Program-made: the position numbers and the translations under genes | Origin: Rosa chinensis | Taxonomy: Eukaryota > Streptophyta > Magnoliopsida > Rosales > Rosaceae | Length of the DNA: 64,000 nucleotides | Direction of reading: 5' to 3' | Assembly: GCF_002994745.2 (NCBI RefSeq) | Contig: NC_037090.1 | Location: forward strand, 10,227,501 to 10,291,500 | Part shown: positions 1-11,230 of the stretch, piece after piece | Layout: the number at the start of each line of letters is the position of its first letter | Numbering within the stretch: position 1 is the stretch's first letter | Notes under the pieces: model-generated | Seen by the model: the letters and a program-made list of their open reading frames with translations, nothing else | Database searches by the model: none | Told to the model about the DNA's origin: nothing

Positions 1-5
1 AAAGC

Positions 6-371
6 CTAAAGCTTTCCCTTGCCCTTATCGCTAGGGCTGGGATCAATACCAGTAACTATATGGTAAGAGAGTAGTAAAGCAGCGACATTCGGCTTCTTGC
101 TAGGGCGATGATTCTTGTTCCTACTCCCAAGTAGCTTGCCCGACTTCTTCTTCAACATCACCAGAGTGACATCCATCCAGGTACAAAGGAGGTGAGCCTT
201 GAAGGTCGTAGGGTTGACTAGTCGGCAGGTCAGAGGCTTCCTAATCAGAAAAGATTTGGAAGACCGACGAACAGGGCCGCCACCAATTCTCCCCAGATCA
301 GGAGCACTACCTCCCTCTACAAGCGCAAGGGAGGTAGCACAGCTAGCTATGATAGCATCAATGGAGGCCAT
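6..371 (-). CDS. Uncharacterised ORF, weakly retrotransposon-ORF1-like
   Basis: An open frame of about 121 codons from an ATG at 371, with an in-frame upstream extension to 545 that reads into CT/GA-rich DNA resembling a 5' UTR. The middle of the protein (Ser-Phe-Leu-Ile-Arg-Lys, then LTCRLVNPTTFKAHLLCTWM) has the spacing and character of the start of plant DUF4283 domains, where a short hydrophobic strand is followed by 'F-x-x-x-L...W'. These domains occur in LINE ORF1-type and zinc-knuckle retroelement proteins. This is a resemblance only: no zinc knuckle or reverse transcriptase follows, and the frame ends at position 6. It could also be a chance ORF or a partial exon. A domain search would settle it. 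Confidence 0.25.
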   Translation of the reverse strand: MASIDAIIASCATSLALVEGGSAPDLGRIGGGPVRRSSKSFLIRKPLTCRLVNPTTFKAHLLCTWMDVTLVMLKKKSGKLLGSRNKNHRPSKKPNVAALLLSYHIVTGIDPSPSDKGKGKL

Positions 372-585
372 GTGGTTGAGTGAGGGTTGAGGGTGAGAGA
401 CATAGAGAAGAAAGCTAAGAGAAGAGGAGGCGAGGGCGTCGTAGAGAGCTAGGGTGAGAGAGAAAATCTCTCCTAGGGTTTTTTTCTCAAAGCCTCTTTT
501 TGTTAATAGTATAAATAATGCAAAAAGTCGACCGAAAATCCCCAAATTGAAGAGAAAACATCAGAGTTTTTGAAGAGAAGCGGCG

Positions 586-1158
586 ATGAGGTTTGGGCAT
601 ATGTTGGTCGACAAGCCCTACGGTCTCACTACCGGCGTCAACGTAATCCGCCATAAAATTTACCGGTTCCGGGAAGGAGAGAAGAGATGGTTACCGCTGA
701 AGAGCATGATACTTCCGGTGAGCATCCGGTGCACCACTTGTACCAATCACATGCCCCAAGGCACCACTTTGACCTATGTAAGACGACGCACCCTCTCCAA
801 GACTTCTTTGGGAGCTCCAATAGTTATATTTTTCTTCAATTGTACCAAATGCCGGGCAAATATCCAGATGAAGGAAGACCCAGAGAATTCAGGCCATGTT
901 GTTGAGAATGGTACTACAGAAATTTTTGAACATGAGAAATCAGAACACCTTGGAAAGATAGGTGATGAAGATGGTTTAATTTGGAACATGAAACATCCGA
1001 CTCTAATTTGAAGAAATCAGGGCATCGTCGAAAGATTCGTGATGAATGAAGCGTCTGACTCTGATTTGAAGAGACAAAAGCCTATGATTGGGCTTCCTAG
1101 CAACCCAACAGACGTGTTCATTATTTCGGATAGCTCAAGCACTGAGCATCTTTGCTAG
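586..1158 (+). pseudogene. Intronless relic of a YJU2/CWC16-family splicing factor
   Basis: An ORF of 141 aa (586-1011) resembles the N-terminal zinc-binding part of YJU2/CWC16 (CCDC94-like) proteins, which join the spliceosome at the catalytic step. Diagnostic pieces are 'LPVSIRCTTC', 'FFFNCTKCRANI' and 'DPENSGHVVENGTTEIFE'. These correspond to the family's SIRC-x2-C / F-x-x-KCTKC zinc site and the D-P-x-N-S-x-x-V-E-x-G-A motif. All four zinc cysteines remain. The first 40 or so residues match poorly, the conserved 'NF-E-P-W' region is degraded, and the protein stops before the coiled C-terminal part. After the stop, a second coding-like stretch in another frame runs to about 1158, where a 25-bp block near 'actctgatttgaag' is duplicated. 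Lack of introns, truncation and frame changes suggest a decayed retrocopy or captured fragment. Confidence 0.6.
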
Positions 1159-1968
1159 AAATTGTGGAACTATGATAATTATGATTAGTTACCTACTGTG
1201 TTGTGTATTAACTTCTCATTCTCAGCTATAATCTTTTCCCCATGTGGGCAATGAGAATTTTGCTTGTGAATTGCTCTCGAAAAAACCTAGATCAAATTAA
1301 TATGTGACTACTTCCACGAGTCTGCATCTTGATCTTGCAACAAAAACTAAATGTGAGAACCAATTTGACATCTCTTCTTCAAGTTAGGGTTGGAAAGGAC
1401 ATAGTACCTAGAATTTACTATTTTCCTGCACAAAATGAAAATCACGTCAGCCATTTGCCTCTGTTGGATTCGAAACGGAGCAACATCGCCGGTCATCACC
1501 GTCCACGAACCACAGCCTATCTATAGAATTTCGGCATTCTTAAACATAAAAGAAAATCCACCAGTTTGCTTAGGCCACATCACAGCAACTCCATTTCTAA
1601 TTCACTATTGATTTGAACGTGTCCTGGATTAATATTGTTCTTTTTGGTACTGATTATTTTTCACCACACAGGATTGTCCAAAACAGCAAAACATGAGCAA
1701 ATTATTCTAACCCACAAAAGACAACACCCTAAAGATTCAATGTATTTTTTACAGGCGAATAGTTTTAACTGTAGATTTTTATATTTATAGGGGTCAAAAT
1801 TAAAGTCAAATAACGATAGCATTTCAAGATACAAGGAGTACTAGAAAAGAAAATTAGAGAAAATCCAGCTAGAAAAGTAGACTATGTATTAAATTAATTC
1901 ATATCCAGCCAGATACAAGGGGGAGAAAAGACCAAAACTGAAATATGATTCGGTAACAAGAAACACGA
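1159..1968. other. Intergenic, downstream of EBP1
   Basis: AT-rich DNA without a supported gene. It includes the 3' flank and presumably the 3' UTR of the minus-strand EBP1 gene. The ORF at 1329-1526 has no recognisable domain. Confidence 0.6.
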
Positions 1969-4900
1969 TCATCCTTGAGTTTCAGCACCATTTGTAGCAT
2001 CCATAGGTTCAGCTTCGGTAGACTCCTCCGCTTTATCACCCTTCTTACCTGCAACGTGCAAAAACATCAGGAACCAAACATTACAAAACAGTACAGCAAA
2101 TTGATAGCCTACTCGCTCAACATTTGTCCAGCTTACCTTTCTTCTTCTTTCCACCACCTTTCTTCTTTGTCTTTGTGCCCAAAGCCAACCATGCTTTGAT
2201 TTCAGGATCATCTATTTGCTTAGTGGGTTGCAGCTCCTGTAAAGGATGAGATGTAATCCGGTCTGATCCATTTGGCATGAGCAATACAGTGAACTTGATA
2301 TGAGCAACAAAATCACCTGCAAAACCATCACAATTCTTAGTATAAGTTCAATACAACCTTCAAGGATAATGGAATCGAGATTTCAAAAAAATAAGAGATG
2401 ATTGTTACCAGGCTTCTCATGCAAAACAGGATATGGCTGCAAAAGTTCATGGTTGACGCACTCAAGTAAACCCAGACGAGCCCTTTTCTCTTCCAAAGCT
2501 CTAATGACAGCAAAACAGACCTCTTTAGAGCCAAAATAAAATCAAAAGAAGCTTAATAAAAATAATAAGAAAAGTTTAACATACCTTGCAGTGAATGGCA
2601 TGAGGGGGAATTTCTGGCTAATTTCACTGAAAATGAACCTAGAAGCTTTCATCTTCAGGTGATAGCTCTTGTCCACAGCCCTCTTGTATATAGTTGTCTG
2701 CTTCTCATCCAGTAGCTTAGGCTGCAAATCAAATTAAAACTTTTGATGAGAACATAAAATAAGAAGTATCAATGCCAGTTGGGATGATCGTGACTACTTT
2801 ATTACCTTTCCTTCACCTGTGCTTGCTACTATATCAATTGCATATACTTCATTCTCCTCAAATTCTGCCTCCTCAACTCTTGTCTCTGGATTGGAGACAC
2901 TCAATATGACCTTGTTTGCATCTATCACAAACTGCTTCATCTGGTGGCTAAGAACACCTTCAACAATTTTGCAATCATAAGCAGCAGCAACCTTTTGTAT
3001 AGCCTCTGTTACATCTTTGTTCTGTAGACACCAAAAAGTAGAGGAGCTTATAAACAATGTGAAGAAAACTAAATAACCAGCTTCACTCAGCAGACTTCAT
3101 GAGTGGGTGGTGCATTCAAATTTAAGGCATATAACTTTATATAGATATAACATGCTCTAGGGAATTCACAGAAAACACAATCAGTTTAACAAAATATTGC
3201 AAAGAAAATTAGGTTAATCTATCAGAGTAACTATGACAAAAAAGCCTCATTTGGATGTTGGTCCATAGCTTTTGATAGTATTCATCATATAGAATCAACC
3301 AATCCGGGAACAATACCAATGTCTTAGTTTAGAAGTGAAACATGAAAAAATGAATGACAAAAAAAAAACATTGCTAAACTAGAATTCCAATCGCATCAAT
3401 TTAAATCACATGAAAATCATCTGCAATTGATTGGATTCACATGTAAAAGTCAGACAAATGGCAGGAAAGGGTACATGATCCTCCATCAGTGTAACTATGA
3501 CAAAAGAAGCTTCATTGGATTCAATCCATAGCCATTAATAGCTTATCATCATGGGGAGATATCATTTTAATTGAAAAGACGATCATAAAACTATATTACA
3601 TGCAATGAAAATGAAACAAACACTGTTGGAGGTATATTCTGTCACGAACACCTCAACAAGCATGCAGGTATATGTAAGGGCACTACAGTAATGTCAGCCT
3701 ATAGAGGGCAATAAGGATGTACAAAAGAAAACTACGTACAGCCATAAAATCAGATCACAGGCAATCACAATATAGGCAACAGGGAAAAAGAGGAAATCGA
3801 GATTACAGATTACCTCGGCAAAGTTGCCTTGCAAAAATAACCTATCCTAAAAGGCTACAGCAATGTTGGCCAAGAGGACATTAAGAACGGACAACGAAAA
3901 AAGTCCAACCTAGGCAGCCCATCCATAGCTAAACATGATATAGGCAACAGGGAAAAGAGGAAATCAACATATCATAATCACCTCGGCAAAGTTGCCTAGC
4001 AAGTATATCAAATTCTAAGAAACTACCGTAATGTTTGACCTTAAAGAACATTAAGAGCAGACAAATAAAACATATCCACTCATAGCTGGTCCGCAGCCAA
4101 GGATAATATGGGCAACAGGGAAAAAGAGGAAATCAACAGATCATAATCTCCTCGGCAAAGTTGCCTTGATAGTATATTCGATCCTAGACAATAAAAGTAA
4201 TGTTGGCCCACAGAGGACATTAAAAATGACCAAAGAAATAGGTTCACTCACACCATCCAAAGCCAAGCATATAGGCAACAGGGAAAAAGAGGTAATCAAC
4301 GAACGATAGATCACCTCGGCAAAGTTGCCATTAAACCATCAGTCTCAATTCAGTGACATTTATAGTCATTGGAGTTTAACTTGTACCAAGACAAAACTAT
4401 TGTTGTGTGGTCTGACAGTCACAAAAGTTACTCAAACATGTAAAATACAGATAAAGCACAATGAAAAATATTAACACTCTAAGCCAATCAACTAACCCAA
4501 CAATGAATACAGTGACAATTTACATGAAAGCTAACTCCTCTCCCTCAATTGAACAACAAATACCCCTTCAGTGTAACTATGACAAGAAGCACCATCTGGA
4601 TCTAGATCCATAGCTCATACTAACAGCTCATCATCAGGGGGTACCATGGACATAAAACATTTAAGAAAAAGAAGGAAAACAAAAAAACAAAAGGCGACTC
4701 ATTCAAATTACAACTTGCACCTATAATGAGTCAAAATTACACATCCCAAGAAGAGGCTAATTGGCAAACGAGAAAGAAACACATAAAACCCATCCAAAGC
4801 AATCTATAACATGCAATCCATCTCACATAAAACAATGTAGCAACCACAAAATGCATATCAGCATCATCAAGTCCGCAGGTAGTACTTCAGATTTAATAAT

Positions 4901-5754
4901 AGTACACACAAAATTACCTTTTTTCCCGGCTTTACAAGCCTCAAGGCAACTTCAGCAGCAGTATTAGCAGCTGCAATGACATCTGCAGCCCTTCCTGTGA
5001 TGGGCCCTGCCTGAAGAGCATGAGTATGAGCGACTATAGCAATGAACCCATCTATATGACAACCCATATCACTGCAGAAAGACAAAACTCCATTACTTTC
5101 ATAACTTGAGCATCATCTATTGTACAGTCAGAAAATATAACAAGGGCTTACATCTTTACAATATCCCCTTCTTCGAGCACTGTTTCATCACTCGCAAGTG
5201 GAGAGAAATGGCATACAGTGTTGTTCACAGAAATGGAAGTTGGGAAAGCAACACCTCGTTCAATCTTCTTCTTAACATTTTTGTACATGTTACCAGTTTG
5301 CCTTCATAACAAAAATAACACATTACTCGACGCAATAATAACCAAGAATAATCGAAAACATTTTTGTCCACTACAAAAAAATCAATGCCAACAACAAAAC
5401 TTACTCTCTGATGTATGAATCACCTATCTCGCAAACGTCCACAATCTTAGCTTTCGGCTTGCATTCCGATGTCACTCGCTGCAAAGCCTCTGCCAATTTT
5501 CACAAAAATCAACACAATCAGCTATAAACGAACACTCGATCAACACGAAACTAGATTACATCACATCAACAATTAGCATTTGGTCCATTTCGTCAACTCT
5601 AGTATATAAGAAAATCACATTCTACATGCCTAAATATGAGATAAAGAGCGAGAAAATTACTGTTCACAATCTCAGCGGCACTCTTGTATTTGGTGACCAC
5701 TTCTGGAGAGGTGAGATCCAACTCCTTCTCCTCCCTCTCGTCGTCGGACGACAT
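1969..5754 (-). CDS. EBP1: EBP1 / PA2G4-like protein (proliferation-associated 2G4, M24 fold)
   Basis: Nine exons on the minus strand: 5754-5661, 5489-5405, 5301-5152, 5071-4918, 3021-2806, 2721-2585, 2500-2409, 2316-2137 and 2048-1969. All junctions are GT-AG and in phase. They total 1188 nt, giving 395 aa, close to the usual plant length of about 390. The protein starts [20 protein letters not shown]. It contains the methionine-aminopeptidase-like (pita-bread) fold, including '[20 protein letters not shown]' and '[17 protein letters not shown]', and ends in a lysine-rich tail (about residues 345-375) followed by an acidic end. In this family the metal ligands of active aminopeptidases are not conserved and the protein binds RNA and pre-ribosomes. 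In plants it promotes cell and organ growth (family knowledge). Intron 4 is 1.9 kb and holds a tandem repeat. Expression level cannot be judged here. Confidence 0.95.
3660..4335. repeat. Four-copy ~168-bp tandem repeat in EBP1 intron 4
   Basis: The block 'ctcggcaaagttgcc' recurs at 3814, 3982, 4151 and 4315 (spacings 168, 169, 164). Each copy is preceded by 'ggcaacagggaaaa(a)gagg' and followed by an 'aatgt(t)...ggacatt' segment. The copies differ by scattered substitutions and small indels. A separate block, 'gtaactatgacaa...ggat...ccatag', recurs three times around it (3227, 3491, 4572). Confidence 0.85.
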
Positions 5755-6100
5755 CGTTTCAAAGCTTCGGAAACCGGATTCTGAAACCTGAAATCGGAAA
5801 TGGAAAATGTTATAGCCGAAACCGGCGGCGAAGAAGCAGAAGAAGCGGATTGAATTGAAGGATTGGATGAGGTGATACCGGACCTGGTTAGAAGAAAATT
5901 TGGGAGAGACGAGACTGTGGAGGCGAGTGTGGGAGCTAAGTGAGTATCGGATTAGGGTTTATTGGGAACAAAGGGAGGTGGCTTACTGGAAGGCTAGGGT
6001 TTCAACGTGCGGCTGCGTTTGCTTATATAGGATATTTTGGTCGCTGCTTCTTGTAGGGTTTTAATTTTTATTATTATTAATTAATATCACAATAATATAC
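5755..6100 (-). promoter_or_regulatory. EBP1 5' UTR and proximal promoter
   Basis: DNA directly upstream of the EBP1 start codon. It is purine-rich near the ATG on the coding strand. It reads 'gggttt' and 'aaaccct'-type telobox-like words (around 5953-6003), which are common upstream of plant ribosome and translation genes. A 5'-UTR intron is possible but cannot be fixed without transcripts. Confidence 0.4.
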
Positions 6101-6184
6101 ACGTTATTGCTTGTTTTACATTTTTACACAGGTAATTCCTTATTCTTATGATCTTTTCTATTGTTGTTAATTTATTTCATCCAT

Positions 6185-6390
6185 CGTTAGAATGAACCGG
6201 TAAGTAGAGCACTCTCTGTTAATTGGTGCTTGTTAGAATACATTATTTTAGTTTAGATTCTTGTTAATATCTCAGGAGGTTCTTTTGATGTTTATTGTAA
6301 TCCGGTGCTTAGACACCATATCCCCATGTATCCTGCAGTTTCATTAATGAAGACTTTAGGACACTGCACCGGCCTTTACTTCAAAAAAAA
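6185..6390 (+). mobile_element. Short poly-A retroposon (5'-truncated LINE or SINE)
   Basis: About 206 bp ending in 'tttcattaatgaag...ttcaaaaaaaa'. It is flanked by a near-perfect duplication, 'tttatttcatccat' at 6171-6184 and 'tttattttcatccat' at 6393-6407. A poly-A end plus a TSD of about 14 bp shows target-primed retrotransposition. No coding sequence is left, so the family is not assigned. Confidence 0.65.
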
Positions 6391-6407
6391 TATTTATTTT
6401 CATCCAT

Positions 6408-7817
6408 AATTGGGAATGGCAATGAGAGGCTCGTATTGCCCTTTTCTCATTTTGGTCCTGCCACAATTTTGATGGGGAAAGAAAGGGCAAAAACAAGGAT
6501 ATGTATGGCTCCGCTGTCATCAAAAGAGAAAGGAGATTAGCATTGTTAACACCGTCGTTAACACCATATGAGCAAGGAGATCATAATTATGTTGTCTCGC
6601 CATCAAACTTCGTTTGGTTCTTTGAAACTCTGAAAAGCAACAAAAAAAAAAACTATGAAAGGCGAGTTTCACACTTTATTTTTCGTCTTGCAAGGATTCC
6701 ATATTGAAGAATCATTTTTACGAAACGTCACATTTGGCACGCATGCTCACTAGGCATTTTTCATTCTTAGCGGTACAATAACTAATAAATTAATACTCTA
6801 AGTTGAGTAAATATAGTATGGAATAAAAAAAAACATATAATTTATGTATAACATATAAACCTGTCAATGAATCGGATTTAGAGTAGATTTGACTAAAATT
6901 TTGATCGGTTTAATAATAAATAAAATTCAACGCAACCCAGCTTAATAATCTGGTGTAATTAATAGCCAACTTCAAATCTGTGTCCGAAAGATTTACAAAT
7001 ATATGGGCCACTAGTCCGATATGTTTATCTCTCGGGAATGAAAATAAAACTTAGCATTCGAGGCATATCCACAAAAGGGATCCCCATTTCCTCCTTATTC
7101 TGCTGTGAGTCGTGACTAGGTGCAGTGCCATGGATATAACCTAGCAGAATCATCTGTTCTATACTACTTTGTAGTTCATGTCATTCCTCTATAGTTCTAC
7201 CTTACAATTTGGAACCAAATTTAAATGTGGAAAAGGAAACGAGTGAGATAGTGAATCACCAAGGCAAGGAGCAAAGATATCACAAGTTGAGTTCATGTTC
7301 TATGCTTGGGCATCATAAAAGCGCTGATGTTCTGGACGTATTGGATGCTGATGAACAACATTCATGGAATATCGTCAATTAAACGGGCCGCCCGTCGGCA
7401 ATAGTCACACTAGACTTGTAAGTGGTCGGAGGATACTGTTCCGTTTCTCTTTCAAAATGAATATCACATTGACAAGTCAATCAAGAGAATAACATGAAGG
7501 GGGTGTTGAGTATCAACGAAAATAATCAATAATGTATAGAACATTGACACAAAATACATGGGAACACTTCCTCACACATACTGACCACATCAAATGCCAT
7601 TGCTCCCTCTTTTCTCGTGATGAATTTATTTCTGCAATAGGTTCGCTATACGGTCTACTTATTAAACTTGAAAACTTGCTGATAAATTATTAGAGAACTG
7701 TTGCTCGTATGAGAAACCAAAGAAACTCGAAGAAGAAATGTTAAGGACTAAAATACCAAAGAATGAATGCTAGTGATGGGATTAAAAACCAGAACAAGCA
7801 AACCACTGAGATGATAC
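6408..7817. other. Intergenic between the small retroposon and SFC1
   Basis: AT-rich, with only short ORFs and no recognisable domain, repeat border or RNA gene. It includes the presumed 3' UTR of SFC1. Confidence 0.6.
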
Positions 7818-9407
7818 CTACAAGGGGGCAAGGGGAAGATATTGTTTCTCATACAATCCTATTACTTGGTCAGCCACACCCCACACGATGGCTTGCCCAG
7901 GTGGTATCCTCATGAGCCGCGGCAGCAGTCCTTTCCACAAGGCAAGAAGCCCTTCCTCTGCATATATTGTCCTGATGGCATGGAAAAGGCCTTTGTATTT
8001 CAACTCGCCAACCCCTCTGCCTTGAGCCATGAGCCTTGTTTTGACAACATCAAAGGGACCGGTGCAAATGGGACCTGCTGTTCCTGCAAGGAAACCTGAT
8101 ATCATAGACTGCCATGGCAGCAGGACTCTCCCATCTCCTTCATGTTTCTTCCACAGGAGAACATCAAAAGCATTTTTGGCTGAAAACATGGCCGCCTGGT
8201 TTGTCCCATTGCGCATAACAGTTGGAGAAGCCCCCGACCAGAGCCCACGAAGGCCTTCCTCCCGGATGATCGTACGAGCACAGTGTACTGGACCCTTATA
8301 CTTTAGAAGTTCATGACTCAATCCTCTCTGTTGCTGCAGTCTAATTTTTACTACCTGCACCAATAAAATATCAAAACAACAACTTAGCTTTTTCCACTAC
8401 CCTCATCAAGCTAATTGTTATAAAATTGAGTGATCATGCATCCATGCTTAGACCGCGGGAAACAATGAGGAAAATAGATTTTATGTGTATCGAGCAACTC
8501 AAAAGCTAACTCTGTCTAAAAATAATCTCATCTCTTCCCATTATCCTAATCAAACCATCCCTCATAGTCAACAAGCATCCATGTCAGAACCTTTAAACAA
8601 GGAATTCAAACTCTAAGGTAGCATCTTAATAGTCATACCACTTCCCATTACCTGATCAACTTAAGTTAACATTCATATCTCAAAATGTATCACACTGAAG
8701 AAAGAAAATGGCTTTTCTGTGTCTAATTCCAAACTGAAAAGTTAAGGTTCTCCACATATATACAACTAAAGACATAACTTGGTCTTCCGTACTTTTTATG
8801 GTATCCAAAATTTTCAGTCCATGAACTCAACTAAACCACCATACCACAAGGAATAAATCAATAACCTGGAAATGATAACCTCTACACCTTAACAATTCAC
8901 AACCCACCATGCAAATCCAACAATGCAAAAATAGCAACCTCCTAGATCGAAACACATCCTTACAAATTCAAATGACGGTAATTGTAAGAGAAATGAAGCT
9001 ACCTCGAAAGGAGTGACAATAACAAGAGCCTCGAGAACTCCGGCACCGAACCCGGAAATGAACCGGCCGTGATTGCTGACCTTCCCAGTCTGGGCGTCCT
9101 TAAACGCCCCTTGAAGCACGGCATTGGATCCCATCCTCAGCGCGTACTTCAAAGTAAGATGCGTCGCAAACGGGGTCAATCCCTTCCACAAAGCCCGGAC
9201 GCCTTCCGTGCGCGCAACCGTGGTGCCGCAGTGGATAATTCCCCTGTAGCCCCCGGTCCGGTCGAGCTGCAGCCGCGTCTTGATGACGTCAATGGGCTGG
9301 AGACACGAGGCCTCCACAATCCCGCCCAGCGAGCCCGATAGGGCCTTGACGTACGGCGGGATGGCCTTCTTAACGGCGTTAGGGGAATCGCTCTGGGTTT
9401 TCTCCAT
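7818..9407 (-). CDS. SFC1: Mitochondrial succinate/fumarate carrier
   Basis: Two exons, 9407-9003 and 8354-7818, with a GT-AG intron between 'PFE' and 'VVKIR'. They give 313 aa. Three mitochondrial-carrier repeats are visible, each with the PX[DE]XX[KR] signature: PIDVIK at residue 38, PFEVVK at 133 (split by the intron) and PFDVVK at 235. Each is followed by the 'G-x-x-x-L[WF]-[KS]-G' half of the repeat ('GVRALWKG', 'GLRGLWSG', 'GLLALWKG'). The sequence agrees with the plant SFC1/yeast ACR1-type carriers that exchange cytosolic succinate for mitochondrial fumarate across the inner membrane, linking the glyoxylate cycle to respiration (family knowledge). The start ATG fits the family N-terminus. 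Substrate assignment rests on recognition of the subfamily; the carrier family itself is certain. Confidence 0.93.
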
Positions 9408-9660
9408 TGATTTGTAGGGGGGAAGTGGAATCTGGGTTTTGGCGAGGAGATGAAGTAGAAGAGGAATTGGGTATGTTTTTTCTCTTCGACTTCGTCTCCT
9501 TCAGAGGAAGGAGGAGGAGTGGTGACGAGTGACAACGTTTTTCTGGTAAAAGAGGACGGCGAATGCGGCGCGTATAATAAGTAGACAGTTTTTTAGGGGT
9601 CAAATGAGGTGTACACTGAAATTTAGAATACAGAGAATCTTGATTAATCGTAAACAATGG
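9408..9660 (-). promoter_or_regulatory. SFC1 5' UTR and proximal upstream region
   Basis: CT/GA-rich leader immediately upstream of the SFC1 ATG, typical of a plant 5' UTR. No TATA element could be fixed confidently. ORFs here on the minus strand overlap the coding exon in other frames and are not supported. Confidence 0.35.
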
Positions 9661-10045
9661 TGAAGGGAGCGTGGAGCGATGTTGCGAGTTGGGGTTTGAA
9701 ACTTTTGAGCTTTGAAGTTTCAGGTGGCCTTTGCTGTTGTTGAGTTCAAAACACGCTAGTGGACTAGGGAGAATTTCATAAAGCCCATTTGAAGCCCACT
9801 AGAGAGTTCACTAACAAGTGGATGGAATTTAGACATTCTCACAAAAGTACAATTGATTTGTATTATTGGGATTTACTAATTAATGACAAATCGAGCTTTG
9901 ATCCAAGAGATAATGACTATTTACACAATTTGAGCTTAAAAATTATCCATTTACTCCATTAAGAGTTTTTTACTCTCATTTACTTAATTTAACATTTAAT
10001 GACAGTTTTGCCCTATCAATTAAACTGAAATTGATCTATCTCTCT

Positions 10046-10052
10046 CCTCTCA

Positions 10053-10142
<90 letters not shown>
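10046..10142. repeat. (CT)n microsatellite
   Basis: About 95 bp of nearly pure CT dinucleotides directly before the captured F-box fragment. It may be the expanded CT-rich 5' UTR of the donor gene. Confidence 0.95.
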
Positions 10143-10143
<1 letters not shown>

Positions 10144-10145
<2 letters not shown>

Positions 10146-10755
10146 GCCCCGACGGTGGCTAACGGTCAAAGGGACAGAGCCGTCACTGTCTCTCCCTCAA
10201 CGCACAGGCAGATCTACAACCTGTCATCCTTTCCCTATTCTCTCGGTTCGACGCCTTCACCAAACGCAAGCACTTGAAGCTCTCATCTCGCTGCGGTGCT
10301 GGAACCTCAAGCACCTGAAGCTCCGCGCGTGCCTCGAGTTGACCGACGCAGGCATGCTGGCATCCGCGAAGAACTGCAAGGGTTTGAAGAAGCTCTCATG
10401 TGGATCATACACCTTCGGAGCCAAAGGAATGAACGCCGTGCTGGAAAATTGCTTGGCGCTGGAAGAATTATCAGTGAAGCGGCTCCGTGGTATTTGGGTC
10501 GGACGGGTCTGCGGTGGAGCCCATTGGGCGGGGCATTTCTGCTTTGTCGCTCAAGACAATTTGCCTGAAAGAGCTTTACAATGGACAGTGTCCTGACGGG
10601 TGGAAGTCAAACCGTGTGGTTTGATTTCAGTGGCCAAGAGTTGCCCTAACCTTCAGGAATTGGTTCTTATCGACGTGAACCCAACCAAAGCGAGCTTGGA
10701 CAAGTTGGCAACGAATTGCCCCAATCTGGAGAGGTTGGCATTGTGCAGGAGCAAT
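10144..10755 (+). pseudogene. Captured, broken F-box/LRR gene (SKIP2/VFB-like)
   Basis: Pieces of a plant SKIP2/VFB-type F-box leucine-rich-repeat protein, which in intact form would be a substrate adaptor of an SCF ubiquitin ligase. Visible blocks are 'RRWLTV' (just after the F-box), a frame-shifted 'SLNAQADL...LFSRFDAFTK', then in frame 'LKLRACLELTDAGMLASAKN' and 'CKGLKKLSCGSYTFGAKGMN' (10310-10490). After another shift come 'SAVEPIG' and 'LKTICLKELYNGQC', then a jump to 'AKSCPNLQELVLIDVNPTKA' and 'NCPNLERLALC' (10630-10750). The F-box and about 150 central LRR residues are missing, and at least two frameshifts and a stop at 10594 are present. It is not functional as an F-box protein and lies entirely inside the Pack-MULE. 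Confidence 0.85.
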
Positions 10756-10925
10756 AATATGTTTATTGGTGGCAATAATATCATAATTGTAGGGCAATAA
10801 TATCATTATTGTAGGGCAATAATATGATTATTGGGAGGCAATAATATGATTATTGGAGGACAATAAAATGTTTATTGGGGGCAATAATATGATTATTATG
10901 CATTATTAGGAGGCAATAAAATTGG
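10755..10925. repeat. ~22-bp AT-rich minisatellite
   Basis: Seven or so degenerate copies of 'ggcaataatatgattattgg' in tandem, immediately after the captured gene fragment. Confidence 0.85.
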
Positions 10926-11230
10926 ACACCGGAATCCGGTCACCCGTCAGGTAGCTGGATTCCTGATTCACGTCACCAGAGTCCGCTGCCAGTCACCCGT
11001 CACCGGAGTCATGCGAGGTCTCCGATGACTTCTCTCTCTAAGTGACAAAGAAGGATATGGCAAAATTGTCCTCAAAATAAATAAAAAGCAATAAAAAAAA
11101 AATACTTAATTGGGTATTAGGGCAAAAAATATATAAAATATTGTGTAAGTGGGCAATCTCTTAGAGTGTTTGGGTAAGTGGGGTTAATTAACCCCAAAAT
11201 AACACAAATGGTCATTATCCCTTGATCCAA

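Larger units (their letters stand above)
9907..11221. mobile_element. Pack-MULE carrying an F-box/LRR gene fragment
   Basis: Terminal inverted repeats read 'gagataatgactattt...' on the left and, reversed, 'gggataatgaccattt...' on the right. They continue with related 'cacaat(a/t)tt', 'ctctaagag/cattaagag' and 'ttttgcc' blocks for about 120-180 bp. A perfect 9-bp TSD, ttgatccaa, lies at 9898-9906 and 11222-11230. Length is 1315 bp. There is no transposase. The interior holds a CT microsatellite, a broken SKIP2/VFB-like gene and an AT-rich minisatellite. Long TIRs, the 9-bp TSD and host-gene cargo define a non-autonomous Mutator-like Pack-MULE. Confidence 0.85.

Noticed and set aside
3660..4335. 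Regularly spaced repeats considered as a CRISPR-like array
   Set aside because: Eukaryotic intron; the units are long diverged tandem repeats, not short identical repeats with unique spacers.
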